A DNA stretch of 21,880 nt from Thermoplasmatota archaeon (GTDB taxonomy: Bacteria; Pseudomonadota; Gammaproteobacteria; Burkholderiales; Thiobacillaceae). Location: positions 1 through 21,880 of the forward strand of contig JAMCVR010000193.1 of assembly GCA_023475455.1 (NCBI GenBank). Direction: 5' to 3'. Under the pieces are notes generated by a model that saw nothing but the letters and a program-made list of their open reading frames with translations, did not search any database and was not told the origin of the DNA. Below are positions 9,395-18,100 of this stretch, in pieces (within the stretch, counting starts at the first letter, position 1; each line of letters starts with the position of its first letter). A program made the position numbers and the translations under genes.

Positions 9395-11923
9395 ATGATC
9401 CGCGCAGCCCGCCCCCCGTTGCCCGACCTCCCCGCAGAACTCGACGCCCTGGCCGAACTCGCGCTGGACCTGCGCTGGTCGTGGAGTCACGCCACCGACA
9501 TTCTGTGGAAAGGCATCGACCCCGACCTGTGGGCGCTGACCCATAACCCCTGGCTGATCCTGCAGAACGTTTCCAGGGAAAAGCTGCGCGCGCTGGCGGC
9601 AGACACGGCCTTCGTCGCCAGCCTGCGGGGCTTCGTCGACGCGCGCAGGGAATGGCGGGCGAGCCCGACTTGGTTTCAGGCCGCGTATCCGCAATCGAAG
9701 CTTGCGCACGTGGCCTACTTCAGCATGGAGTTCGGGCTGTCCGAGTCGCTGCCGCTGTATTCCGGCGGCCTCGGCATCCTGGCCGGCGATGTGCTCAAGA
9801 CCGCCAGCGATCTCGACGTGCCGATGACCGGCATCGGCCTGCTCTGGCAGCAGGGCTACTTCCGCCAGAGCCTCAACGAGCAGGGCGGCCAGCAGGAGTT
9901 TTTTCCCTACAACGATCCGGCCCAACTGCCGGTGCAGCCGGTGCACGACGAGAACGGAGAGCGGCTGCGCGTGGCAATCCCCTTTCCCGGCCGCACCGTC
10001 CTGCTGCGCGTCTGGCAGGTGCAGGTCGGGCGGGTGAACCTCTATCTGCTGGACAGCAACGATCTGCTCAACACGCCGGCCGACCGCGGCATCACCGCCC
10101 AGCTGTACGACGGCGGTTCGGAAAAGCGCCTGCAGCAGGAGATCTGCCTCGGCATCGGCGGCTGGACCCTGTTGCGCCGCCTGGGCATCCATCCCGAGGT
10201 CTGCCATCTCAACGAGGGCCATGCGGCTTTCGTCGTCCTCGCCCGCGCATGGAGCCACATGCGCGACCAGGGCAGCGATTTCCGCTGCGCGCTCAACGCC
10301 ACCCGCGCCGGCAACGTCTTCACCACCCACACCCCGGTCGCCGTCGGCTTCGACGGCTTTGCCCCGGCCTTGCTGGAACGCTACCTGGAACGCGCCCAGC
10401 AGGGTCTCGGCATCCCCGTCCGCGCGATGCTCGCCCTCGGCCGGCAAAACCCGGACGACGACAGCGAACCCTTCAAAATGGCGTATCTCGCCATCCGCGG
10501 CAGCATCCTGGTCAATGGGGTGAGCCGCCTGCACGGCAGCGTCAGCCGCCGCCTGTTTCAGCCACTGTTCCCGCGCTGGCCGCAGCACGAGGTGCCGGTC
10601 ACGCACGTCACCAACGGCGTCCATGTGCCGTCCTGGGACTCGGCGGAAGCCGACCGCCTGTGGACGGACGCCTGCGGCAAGGGACGCTGGCTCGGCGAAC
10701 TGGAACATCTCGAGGAACAGGTGTGCCAGGTCTCCGACCAGGCCCTGTGGGACATCCGCACCCAAAGCCGGCAGCGCCTGATCGGCTTCGCGCGCGACCA
10801 CCTGCAGCGCCAGCTCGCCGCCATCAACGCGCCGGCCGAACGCATCGAACGCGCGCGCCACGCCCTCGACCCCAACACCTTCACGCTCGGTTTCGCCCGC
10901 CGCTTCACCGCCTACAAGCGCCCCAACATGCTGCTCGCCGATCCCGAGCGCCTGCATCGCATCCTGACGCATCCGCTCCATCCGGTGCAGCTCGTCATCG
11001 CCGGCAAGGCGCATCCGCTGGACGAAACCGGCAAGGCCATGATCCGCCAGTGGAACGAATTCATCGACAGCCGTCCCGAACTGGCCGGGCATGTGGTGTT
11101 TCTGGCCGACTACGACATGCTGCTCGCGGAACAGCTGGTGCAGGGCGTGGACCTGTGGCTCAACACGCCGCGCCGCCCGTGGGAAGCCTGCGGCACCAGC
11201 GGCATGAAAGTCCTGGCCAACGGCGGACTCAACCTGTCGGAACTGGACGGCTGGTGGGCGGAAGCCTATGCGCCGGAACTGGGCTGGGCCTTGGGCGACG
11301 GCCAGGAGCACGACACCGACCCGGCGTGGGAAGCGGCGGAGGCGGCGGAACTCTATCGCCTGCTGGAGCAGGAGGTCATCCCGCTTTTCTACCGCGACCG
11401 CGACGCCCAGGGCTGCCCGGGCGGCTGGATCGCCAGGCTGCGTGCGAGCATGAGCGAGCTCGCGCCGCGCTTCAGCAGCAACCGCATGTTGCGCGAATAT
11501 GTGGAGCAGCTCTACCTGCCCGCCGCCGAGTGCCATGCCGCGCGTCGGGACATGGCTGTCGCCCGGCGCCTGTGCGACTGGCAGGACGCCCTCGCCCGGC
11601 ACTGGGAGCGCCTTCATTTCGGCGAGCTGCGCGTCGACGAGGCGGACGACGCCTGGCAATTCAGCGTGCCCGTCTACCTCGACGACCTGGACCCCGGCTT
11701 CGTCGCCGTCGAGCTCTACGCCATGCCGGCCGGCGAGGCGGCGGCTGCCGAGCTTCACCGCATGCAGCGCGGCGACGCCCTGAGCGGTGCCGTCAACAGC
11801 TACACCTACAGCGTCCGCATTCCCAAAACCCTGCCCGTGGGCGCTTACACGCCGCGCATCGTTCCGGCTTTGGAAGGGACGAGGGTGCCGATCGAGGCAC
11901 GGCAGGTCCTGTGGTATCGCTGA
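9395..11923 (+). CDS. glgP: Alpha-glucan phosphorylase (short TIGR02094-type)
   Basis: An 842-aa cytoplasmic enzyme releasing glucose-1-phosphate from glycogen or maltodextrin. Seen: an N-terminal DUF3417-like part with LALDLRWSWSHATDILWKGI (about 23-42); AYFSMEFGLSESLPLYSGGL in outline (107-125); HLNEGHAAF (271-279); FTTHTPVAVGFD (309-320); VTNGVHVPSW (405-414); GFARRFTAYKRP (499-510); and the pyridoxal-phosphate site EACGTSGMKVLANGG with Lys605. The start ATG has AAGG about 8 nt upstream. The length and motif set fit the alpha-glucan phosphorylase branch rather than the classic GlgP/MalP branch. It follows xfp-ackA after a 285-bp spacer, so it may have its own promoter. Its product can feed the phosphoketolase route through glucose-6-P and fructose-6-P. 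Confidence 0.95.
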   Translation: MIRAARPPLPDLPAELDALAELALDLRWSWSHATDILWKGIDPDLWALTHNPWLILQNVSREKLRALAADTAFVASLRGFVDARREWRASPTWFQAAYPQSKLAHVAYFSMEFGLSESLPLYSGGLGILAGDVLKTASDLDVPMTGIGLLWQQGYFRQSLNEQGGQQEFFPYNDPAQLPVQPVHDENGERLRVAIPFPGRTVLLRVWQVQVGRVNLYLLDSNDLLNTPADRGITAQLYDGGSEKRLQQEICLGIGGWTLLRRLGIHPEVCHLNEGHAAFVVLARAWSHMRDQGSDFRCALNATRAGNVFTTHTPVAVGFDGFAPALLERYLERAQQGLGIPVRAMLALGRQNPDDDSEPFKMAYLAIRGSILVNGVSRLHGSVSRRLFQPLFPRWPQHEVPVTHVTNGVHVPSWDSAEADRLWTDACGKGRWLGELEHLEEQVCQVSDQALWDIRTQSRQRLIGFARDHLQRQLAAINAPAERIERARHALDPNTFTLGFARRFTAYKRPNMLLADPERLHRILTHPLHPVQLVIAGKAHPLDETGKAMIRQWNEFIDSRPELAGHVVFLADYDMLLAEQLVQGVDLWLNTPRRPWEACGTSGMKVLANGGLNLSELDGWWAEAYAPELGWALGDGQEHDTDPAWEAAEAAELYRLLEQEVIPLFYRDRDAQGCPGGWIARLRASMSELAPRFSSNRMLREYVEQLYLPAAECHAARRDMAVARRLCDWQDALARHWERLHFGELRVDEADDAWQFSVPVYLDDLDPGFVAVELYAMPAGEAAAAELHRMQRGDALSGAVNSYTYSVRIPKTLPVGAYTPRIVPALEGTRVPIEARQVLWYR

Positions 11924-12064
11924 AGGCGCACCCGCTTGGCGGGATTGCGAGCGCCTGGACCGCGGCCCGGGCCGAGACAGTGCACCGGCGCTGACGGCAT
12001 GGCGTCATCACTCCGTCATCAGCGGCGCCGAGCATGGCGCCATTCAGACTGCCCGTTCCCGGCC

Positions 12065-12625
12065 ATGCCGCTGCCCGCCCACAACGAAGTGCCCTATCTG
12101 CCCGACGGCGCCTGCGATCAGCCGCAATCGCGCGATCCTTACCCCTTGTGGCTCTCGCTGGCGCTCTTTCTCGGCGTGTTCGCCGTGCTGCAATGGGCGT
12201 GGGGCGAAGCGCGCGACACCTGGGTCGAGCGGCTGGTCATCCATCAAGCCACGGTCAGGCCCGCCGCAGCACTGGTTCAGATCATCACCCCCGAAGCCCA
12301 TGCCCACCCTGTCGCCGCCAGCATCAAGGCGCCCGGCGGCGGACTCAACATCCTCAACGGCTGCGAAGGCACCGAAGTCATGTTCCTGCTGGTCGCCGCC
12401 TTCGCCGCCGTGCGCCTGGGCTGGCGGCAAAAACTGGTCGGTCTCGGTGTGGGGCTGGCCCTGGTCTTCGTCCTCAACCAGGCGCGCATCCTCGCCCTGT
12501 TCTACGCCTTCCGCAACGAGCGCGGCCTGTTCGACCTGCTGCACACCACCGTCCTGCCCGCAGTGCTGATCGCCGCGGTCGCGCTGTACTTCCATGCCGT
12601 CCTCCACCGCGGCCGCCTGGGCTAG
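12065..12625 (+). CDS. Exosortase-family transpeptidase (possibly XrtH-like)
   Basis: A 186-aa integral membrane protein with about four or more hydrophobic segments (about 28-46, 104-119, 123-147, 160-181). The exosortase catalytic residues are visible: Cys100 in NILNGCEGTEVMFLL, Arg141 in LNQARILALFYAF and His160 in FDLLHTTVLP. By family knowledge such enzymes cleave C-terminal tripartite signals (short motif, transmembrane helix, Arg cluster) and transfer the protein to the cell surface. At 186 aa it is the short form typical of dedicated accessory exosortases. The ATG at 12065 has no strong ribosome site; in-frame upstream starts exist (to 11936), but that extension is low-complexity Arg-rich and not membrane-like. 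Its 3' end overlaps the next gene by 32 nt. The substrates are probably the protease and toroid proteins downstream, which share a DGDVP[IL]PAWAL signal. The subclass (XrtH or other) is a guess. Confidence 0.85.
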   Translation: MPLPAHNEVPYLPDGACDQPQSRDPYPLWLSLALFLGVFAVLQWAWGEARDTWVERLVIHQATVRPAAALVQIITPEAHAHPVAASIKAPGGGLNILNGCEGTEVMFLLVAAFAAVRLGWRQKLVGLGVGLALVFVLNQARILALFYAFRNERGLFDLLHTTVLPAVLIAAVALYFHAVLHRGRLG

Positions 12626-13202
12626 TCCGGGCCGGTTCGCGCTGGCGTTGGTCGCGGGCTTCGCGCTCACGCTGACCGCCGCCTGGCTGTGGGGCCTGGC
12701 GCTGATCGAAGCCCTGCTGCCGCTTGCCCATACGCTGCTCGGCTGGATCGACGGCCGCTTCGGCATTCTCTTCCTCGGCGTCGAGCACAACTGGCAGGAC
12801 ACCGTGGTGAGGCTCAGGGTGAATATCGCCCAGCTCTTCGTCATGGGCGGGCAGGTGATCGAGGCGCACCCCCGGGGCTGGCTGGAAGTCACCACCACCA
12901 CCGGCGCGATGCTGCAGCCGCTGGTCATCGCTCCGGCCATCGCATTCGCGCTGCCTGGCGCGCTGCATACAAGAGTCCTCGCCTTCGCGCTTGCCGCGCT
13001 ACTCGCCCTGGGCTTTCTGGTCGTCGATCTGCCCCTCACGCTGCACGCCTATGTGTGGGACATGTTCGTCGACAACCTGGAACCGGATCGCTTCTCGCCG
13101 CTGCTGGCCTGGCACGAATTCCTGCACGCGGGCGGCAGGCTCGGGATCGCGGTGGTGCTGGGCGTGGCGGGAGGGCGGCTGGCGCGGCGCAAAGCCGCAT
13201 GA
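12594..13202 (+). CDS. Exosortase-associated membrane protein
   Basis: A 202-aa membrane protein with hydrophobic segments at about 13-35, 105-121, 126-148 and 181-195 and a basic C-terminus (GGRLARRKAA). A hydrophilic loop with VEHNWQDTVVRLRVNIAQ (63-80) lies between segments, followed by VIEAHPRGWLEVTTTTGAML in outline. It overlaps the exosortase gene by 32 nt, so it is translationally coupled and probably works with it. It resembles, from memory, the small proteins annotated as exosortase H-associated membrane proteins; I cannot confirm the family. Its 3' third (from 12939) is copied downstream at 13601-13864, and a diverged tail occurs at 18630-18767, so this locus is a hot spot for duplication. 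Confidence 0.7.
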   Translation: MPSSTAAAWASPGRFALALVAGFALTLTAAWLWGLALIEALLPLAHTLLGWIDGRFGILFLGVEHNWQDTVVRLRVNIAQLFVMGGQVIEAHPRGWLEVTTTTGAMLQPLVIAPAIAFALPGALHTRVLAFALAALLALGFLVVDLPLTLHAYVWDMFVDNLEPDRFSPLLAWHEFLHAGGRLGIAVVLGVAGGRLARRKAA

Positions 13203-13337
13203 ACCGGTCTGTTTCATCAATCCCCGGCCCTCTCCCCGCAACTTGGGCCATGGCCCGATCGGCTCATACAACACGCGCGATCAGGCGTCACATTCGGCGC
13301 GTAGCCTCCCCGCTGTCCAGCCCTTGGGAGAAGGCTC
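13203..13337 (+). promoter_or_regulatory. Conserved leader, copy A, before secreted-protein gene
   Basis: A 135-bp untranslated stretch between the partner gene stop and the GTG at 13338. It contains the palindrome GGGCCATGGCCC (13245-13256) and ends with the ribosome site GGGAGAAGG just before GTG. It recurs at 13865-13999 (identical), at 18768-18902 (two visible changes) and in part at 19375-19476. Its conservation before separate secreted-protein starts suggests a shared promoter/leader, though recent duplication explains much of the identity. I could not assign -35/-10 boxes. Confidence 0.5.
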
Positions 13338-13540
13338 GTGAACCGACAACCCATCGCCTATGCGCTATTGCTCGCCCTGATCGCCGCTTCGTCGGCGCAG
13401 GCGGGCGTGTACGCGACCCCGGCGCAGCGCGCGGCCGAATGGCTGGACCCAGCAGGACACGAGCGACGGCGGTTGGCACGATGCTTCCGAAGCGCGCACC
13501 TTCCTGCAAACCGCCGAGGCCGTGCTGGCGCTGCACCGGA
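13338..13540 (+). pseudogene. Truncated, frameshifted toroid-protein paralogue, copy A
   Basis: It starts with GTG and the signal peptide MNRQPIAYALLLALIAASS...AQA, close to the start of the intact toroid protein at 19477. After RAAEWL (about 13446) the homology moves to another frame: TQQDTSDGGWHDASEART, then FLQTAEAVLALHRS. This matches the intact protein's KWLVQTQKGDGSFAG...EAMLAAG pattern. So there is a one- or two-base frameshift, and the gene is cut off after about 65 codons, where unrelated sequence leading to the orphan gene begins. It is therefore a broken second toroid gene. Whether the frameshift is real or a sequencing error cannot be told; the truncation stands either way. Confidence 0.75.
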
Positions 13541-13600
13541 GTTGTTATCGCAGCATTGAAGTGGAGGGCATGACAAATGAAGTGCGCCTCCAGCCTGCGC

Positions 13601-13864
13601 ATCGCATTCGCGCTGCCTGGCGCGCTGCATACAAGAGTCCTCGCCTTCGCGCTTGCCGCGCTACTCGCCCTGGGCTTTCTGGTCGTCGATCTGCCCCTCA
13701 CGCTGCACGCCTATGTGTGGGACATGTTCGTCGACAACCTGGAACCGGATCGCTTCTCGCCGCTGCTGGCCTGGCACGAATTCCTGCACGCGGGCGGCAG
13801 GCTCGGGATCGCGGTGGTGCTGGGCGTGGCGGGAGGGCGGCTGGCGCGGCGCAAAGCCGCATGA
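13601..13864 (+). pseudogene. 3' fragment of exosortase-associated membrane protein gene, copy B
   Basis: Exact copy of the last 264 bp of the gene at 12594, encoding residues from about 116 to the end (AFALPGALHTRVLAF...GGRLARRKAA). It has no start of its own in the right place; an ATG at 13577 in the orphan-gene start gives a short chimeric frame. It is a by-product of the 662-bp duplication. Confidence 0.85.
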
Positions 13865-13999
13865 ACCGGTCTGTTTCATCAATCCCCGGCCCTCTCCCCG
13901 CAACTTGGGCCATGGCCCGATCGGCTCATACAACACGCGCGATCAGGCGTCACATTCGGCGCGTAGCCTCCCCGCTGTCCAGCCCTTGGGAGAAGGCTC
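13865..13999 (+). promoter_or_regulatory. Conserved leader, copy B
   Basis: Identical to the leader at 13203-13337, including the GGGCCATGGCCC palindrome and the GGGAGAAGG ribosome site before the GTG at 14000. Confidence 0.5.
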
Positions 14000-14202
14000 G
14001 TGAACCGACAACCCATCGCCTATGCGCTATTGCTCGCCCTGATCGCCGCTTCGTCGGCGCAGGCGGGCGTGTACGCGACCCCGGCGCAGCGCGCGGCCGA
14101 ATGGCTGGACCCAGCAGGACACGAGCGACGGCGGTTGGCACGATGCTTCCGAAGCGCGCACCTTCCTGCAAACCGCCGAGGCCGTGCTGGCGCTGCACCG
14201 GA
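14000..14202 (+). pseudogene. Truncated, frameshifted toroid-protein paralogue, copy B
   Basis: Exact copy of the fragment at 13338-13540, with the same frameshift after RAAEWL and the same truncation. Because the frameshift is in both copies, it predates the duplication (or both come from one artefact). Confidence 0.75.
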
Positions 14203-14231
14203 GTTGTTATCGCAGCATTGAAGTGGAGGGC

Positions 14232-14672
14232 ATGACAAATGAAGTGCGCCTCCAGCCTGCGCTTACCCCAGTGGAAATGAACGGCGTCTGGGTGGTGGCT
14301 CTGCCGCAGGGTTTCCAGGACTTGATGCCAGGTTCCAATAGTCCCCACCACATAAGCGTTCTCCTCACCGCCATCGACCAGCCCGCTTTCCCTGATTGGA
14401 TCAAGCTCAAACGCGCGGTCTTTACCCAGGGTGAAATCGCGGACTTGACCGAGGGCGAAGTGCAGCAAGAACTGTTACTCGGTCAAGATCAGGAGGCCTG
14501 CCGGCCTGTTCGCCCCTATGGAATCGAGAAGAACGAGAAGCTGCTATGCGCCGACCCCCAACAGGTCAGGTTTATCTCTTCGTTTCCCATCGCCATGCAC
14601 CTGATGTTCGAAGACAGCCAAGGGCATTCCTTCGAGATCGTGGACGAGTTCTGTTCGGCCACGGCCATGTGA
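14232..14672 (+). CDS. Orphan protein of unknown function
   Basis: A 146-aa protein starting MTNEVRLQPALTPVEMNGVW and ending DEFCSATAM. GGAGGG lies directly before the ATG, with short spacing of about 2 nt. An upstream in-frame extension exists (GTG at 14223 and beyond), but it runs into the toroid fragment. There is no signal peptide or transmembrane segment, it has three Cys (near EACRPV, LLCADP, EFCSA), and its base composition is lower in GC than the flanking metabolic genes. I recognise no family. It is first in a tight same-strand group: 57 bp to the propeptide-like gene, then the protease, so it may be part of the protease cargo. The first 31 bp also exist at 13570-13600 as part of the duplication. 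Confidence 0.6.
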   Translation: MTNEVRLQPALTPVEMNGVWVVALPQGFQDLMPGSNSPHHISVLLTAIDQPAFPDWIKLKRAVFTQGEIADLTEGEVQQELLLGQDQEACRPVRPYGIEKNEKLLCADPQQVRFISSFPIAMHLMFEDSQGHSFEIVDEFCSATAM

Positions 14673-14729
14673 ATCCTGCCTGCGCTCTTCTTCACAACAA
14701 CCATTTCATTGCCACCACGGAGTTCGATT

Positions 14730-15140
14730 ATGCGCATTCGACCGCAAATCTTCATCAGCCTGGCAGCCCTGCTGCCGTTCAATCCCGCGTGGGCGGCGGG
14801 CGAGCAGCCAGAAATTCCCATGATTACGGAATTCCGGGTTCGCCATCTGGATGCCAGCCAGGCCTACATGGAGGTATCCGGCGCGCAGAGGGCCATGGAA
14901 ATGAGCGGGCGCGTTGGGGAAAGCCTTGCTCACGTTCGGTCGGAAAAAAGCGGGGGGCAGATATTGCGCCTCAACCGCAAGCTGACCCGCGCCCAGGCAT
15001 GGGACATTGCCAACCGGATGGTGCAGCAGGGCAATGGAGAAATCATGTACGCCGAACCCATCGACCCCAGCTTCAATCCGAATGAGCCGGAACCCAGCGT
15101 ACCGCCGCCCCTGCCGACCGAAACCACGGGAAGAAAGTGA
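14730..15140 (+). CDS. Secreted stand-alone subtilase-propeptide-like protein
   Basis: A 136-aa protein with a signal peptide (MRIRPQIFISLAALLPFNPAWA). The mature part contains LRLNRKLTRAQAWDIANRM followed by GNGEIMYAEPIDPSFNPN. This is the pattern of the propeptide end of proteobacterial S8 proteases (LxRxLTxxEAxxIAxRxxxxPxIxYAEPD), and it resembles the two propeptide-like repeats of the next protein (KKITHSEAKEIAARIRALPG...FAEP). The ATG at 14730 is chosen over 14709 because CGGAG lies 8 nt upstream and the signal peptide then begins properly. Its stop is only 3 bp before the protease ATG, so they are surely co-transcribed. Propeptides can act as folding chaperones and inhibitors; a trans-acting role on the neighbour is my inference. 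The Pro-rich C-terminus (EPEPSVPPPLPTE) has no sorting signal. Confidence 0.7.
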   Translation: MRIRPQIFISLAALLPFNPAWAAGEQPEIPMITEFRVRHLDASQAYMEVSGAQRAMEMSGRVGESLAHVRSEKSGGQILRLNRKLTRAQAWDIANRMVQQGNGEIMYAEPIDPSFNPNEPEPSVPPPLPTETTGRK

Positions 15141-15143
15141 ACC

Positions 15144-18100
15144 ATGAACAATCAGCAACTGAAATCCATTGCCAAGGCTCTGGTCTTGGCATTCGTCATG
15201 GCCGCCACCACCGTGCATTCCGCCGAAACAGCCAAGCCGATAGCACCGCTGCCGCCCGAGAATAGGCTTTTCAGTCCCGGGATGAGCCCCGAGGAATTGG
15301 AAGCCCATCGGGAACGCATGAAAACCTACCCGCATTTTTGGACCATCACGGTCGCGCTCACAACGCGGAATGCGAGGAACCCGCAACCTTTGAGCAAGGA
15401 ATGGCAGCAGCGCATTTTGGAAGCGGCGGGTATACCGCTCGAATATACCCAGAGCAGCGGGGACACACATATATTCACCCCACTTAAAAAAATAACGCAT
15501 TCCGAGGCCAAGGAAATTGCTGCCCGAATCAGGGCACTCCCAGGAATACTTTTTGCCGAACCCCCGCCGGTTGAAATGAGTATCGATCTTGCCGTGCCCA
15601 CCGACCCTCTGTATTCCTCCCAGCGGAATCTGAAGGACGTGTCAGCCGCCGAAGCCACGCCTCATCCCGAGAGAATTCTCAGCCAGCCACCCGACGTGCT
15701 CCATTTGCCCAGCATCGAAACACTCGGTGTGGCGCTGAAAAACCGGGACGCGATGAATCCCAAGCCCCTGAGCAAGGAGTGGCAAGCCCGGGTGATCGAG
15801 GCGGCAGGTGTTCCGCTGGAATACGTCCGCGAGAATGGGGGTGACACACATGTATTCAAGTTGCCCAAGAAGATGACATTTGATGAAGCCGAGGCAATCG
15901 CTGCGCGCATCCGGGCGCTCCCAGAAATCTACTATGCCGACCCTTCAATCGGGGGAGGCGAATTTGCGATTCCTACGGATCCCTTGTTCTCATCGCAGTG
16001 GAACCTGAAAGGCGTAGGCGGCGGCGCTAACTTACCCCCGGCATGGGACATCACCACAGGCACGAATACCGTGGTGGTGGCGGTCATCGATTCCGGCGTG
16101 CTGCCTGCACACCCCGAGCTGTCGGGGCGCGTATTGCCCGGGTACGACTTCATCAGCGACCCGACCCGCGCCAACGACAGCGGCGGGCGCGACGCCGACC
16201 CCATCGATCCGGGCAGCTGGGTGACGGCGGCGGAGGCTGCGGGGAGCTGCAAGGAGACGCCTTCTAGCTGGCACGGCACTCGGGTGGCAAGCCTCATCGC
16301 CGCCAACGCCAATAACAGCATTGGTATAGCAGGTGAGGACTGGCAGGCTAAGATCCTGCCCGTTCGGGTGATCGGAAAATGCACGGGCGGCTTTGGATAT
16401 GATGGCAACGATCTGGTTGCTGCGATTCGCTGGGCTGCTGGATACACGGTATCCGGGGTGACCAACCCCAACCCGGCCAAAGTGATCAATCTCAGCCTGG
16501 GTGGCCAGGGCGCCTGCCCAACCCAGATTCAGGCCGCCATCGACGACGCCCGCAAGAAAGGCGCTGTGGTTGTCGCCGCCGTGGGCAACGCCGGCGCCGT
16601 TGGTTCCCAGCAGCCCGCTAACTGTAATGGCGTCATCCGGGTGGCTGCGGTCGATTCCAAGGGCGGACTGGCCTCGTACAGCAATCGGGGTGAGTCCGCC
16701 ACACTGAGCGCGCCGGGCGGGGATTTGACCGATCCATCGCTGCTCTATACCGCGGGCGACGGCGGGGCGACGACGGCACTTAACGACGGTGCGGTAACAG
16801 GTGGCCAAGTCGGAACAAGTTTTGCCGCTCCGCATGTCTCCGGCGTCGCCGCACTGATGCGCGCGATCAAGCCCGAGATGAGCCCGCCGCAGATCGGCGC
16901 CATTCTGGCGAACACCACACGAAATTTTCCGACCGGCACGTCTTTCGACTGTGACGTCATCACTTGTGGCACAGGGATTCTGGATGCGGGGCAGGCTGTT
17001 TCTGGTGCGAAATCCAAAGTGGCAGCGGGAGGCTACCATACCGTTGCCGCCAAGGCCGATGGGTCGGTCGTGACCTGGGGCCGGAATTCGTTCGGGGCAC
17101 TGGGTGGCGGCGAATCATCGAGTCTGACACGTCCTTATCCTGGTCCGGCGCTGCCCGGATTGAGCAATGTTCGCGATGTGGCCGCAGGGATATGGCACGT
17201 TATCGCGCTCAAAGGCGATGGGACGGTGTGGGGTTGGGGTTATAACGGAAATGGCATGCTCGGCAATGGCACCACGGCCACCCAGACGACACCCGTGCAG
17301 GCATCCGGTCTGACCGATGCCGTTGCAATCGCTGCGGGGGATCGTCACAGTCTGGCGCTCAAATCGGATGGCACCGTCTGGGCTTGGGGGCTAAATGCGT
17401 CTGGCCAGCTTGGGCGTGGCGCGGGGATCTATACGGACTCACTGGTGCCGGTGCAGGTGAGCGGGCTGACCGACGTGATCGCGATTGCCGCAGGCGGCAA
17501 GCGTTCTATGGCTTTGAAAAGGGACGGCACCGTCTGGGCGTGGGGCCTAAACGCCAATGCGACCAGCGATACAAACGCGACCGCCTCGCCGGTTCCCGTG
17601 CAAGTGCCTGGCCTCGCCGATATCGTGGCGATTGAATCTGGCGGCAATACCACTGGCGGTGCCGGAACAGAAAGCGACTCAAGCATGGCCATGGCGTGGG
17701 ATGGAAGAGTCTATGCATGGGGATACAACAACTGGGGGCAGCTTTGTCAGGGCGACGTTGTCTCGAAGTTCTTGCCAAAAGAAATAACGCTCCCATCGCC
17801 CGCCGTGAAAATCTCTGTCGCCGAATACGACACCGTGATGTTGCTGGATGACGGCAGCCTGATGGGGTGCGGTTCCAACTTTGGCGGTGCCATGGGCGAC
17901 GGCACTACCACTACCCGGAAAAGCCCCAGCCCTGTTGGTAGCGGCTTGAATAATGCTTTGGACATTGAAGTCGGGCGCGATTTCACCGTGGCCATGGGGA
18001 GCAATCTGTCCGTGCAATCCTGGGGCTGGAACAGCTATGGGCAGTTGGGCGATGGCAGCAGCGGCACAACCTCCAATCGTCTGGTTCCCGTTCAGGTGCA

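Larger units (their letters stand above)
12939..14262. repeat. 662-bp exact tandem duplication (units 12939-13600 and 13601-14262)
   Basis: 12938-13600 matches 13600-14262 base for base at an offset of 662 bp, by eye without mismatch. The unit holds the last 264 bp of the partner gene, the 135-bp leader, the broken toroid gene and the first 31 bp of the orphan gene. The unit starts and ends inside genes, there are no insertion-sequence ends, and only one base (c) is shared at the joint. 662 is not a multiple of three, so no reading frame continues across. Confidence 0.95.

Noticed and set aside
9326..11758. 810-aa minus-strand open frame
   Set aside because: Antisense shadow of glgP caused by high GC; no recognisable domain.
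13110..13130. Sigma-54-like site TGGCACG...TGC near the end of the partner gene, repeated in each module copy
   Set aside because: The spacing between GG and GC is 11 rather than 10 bases, and the stretch encodes conserved protein (LAWHEFLHAG), so the match is probably chance.
13522..14235. 237-aa open frame spanning the duplication joint
   Set aside because: A chimera of toroid fragment, orphan start and an out-of-frame partner tail; no sensible protein.
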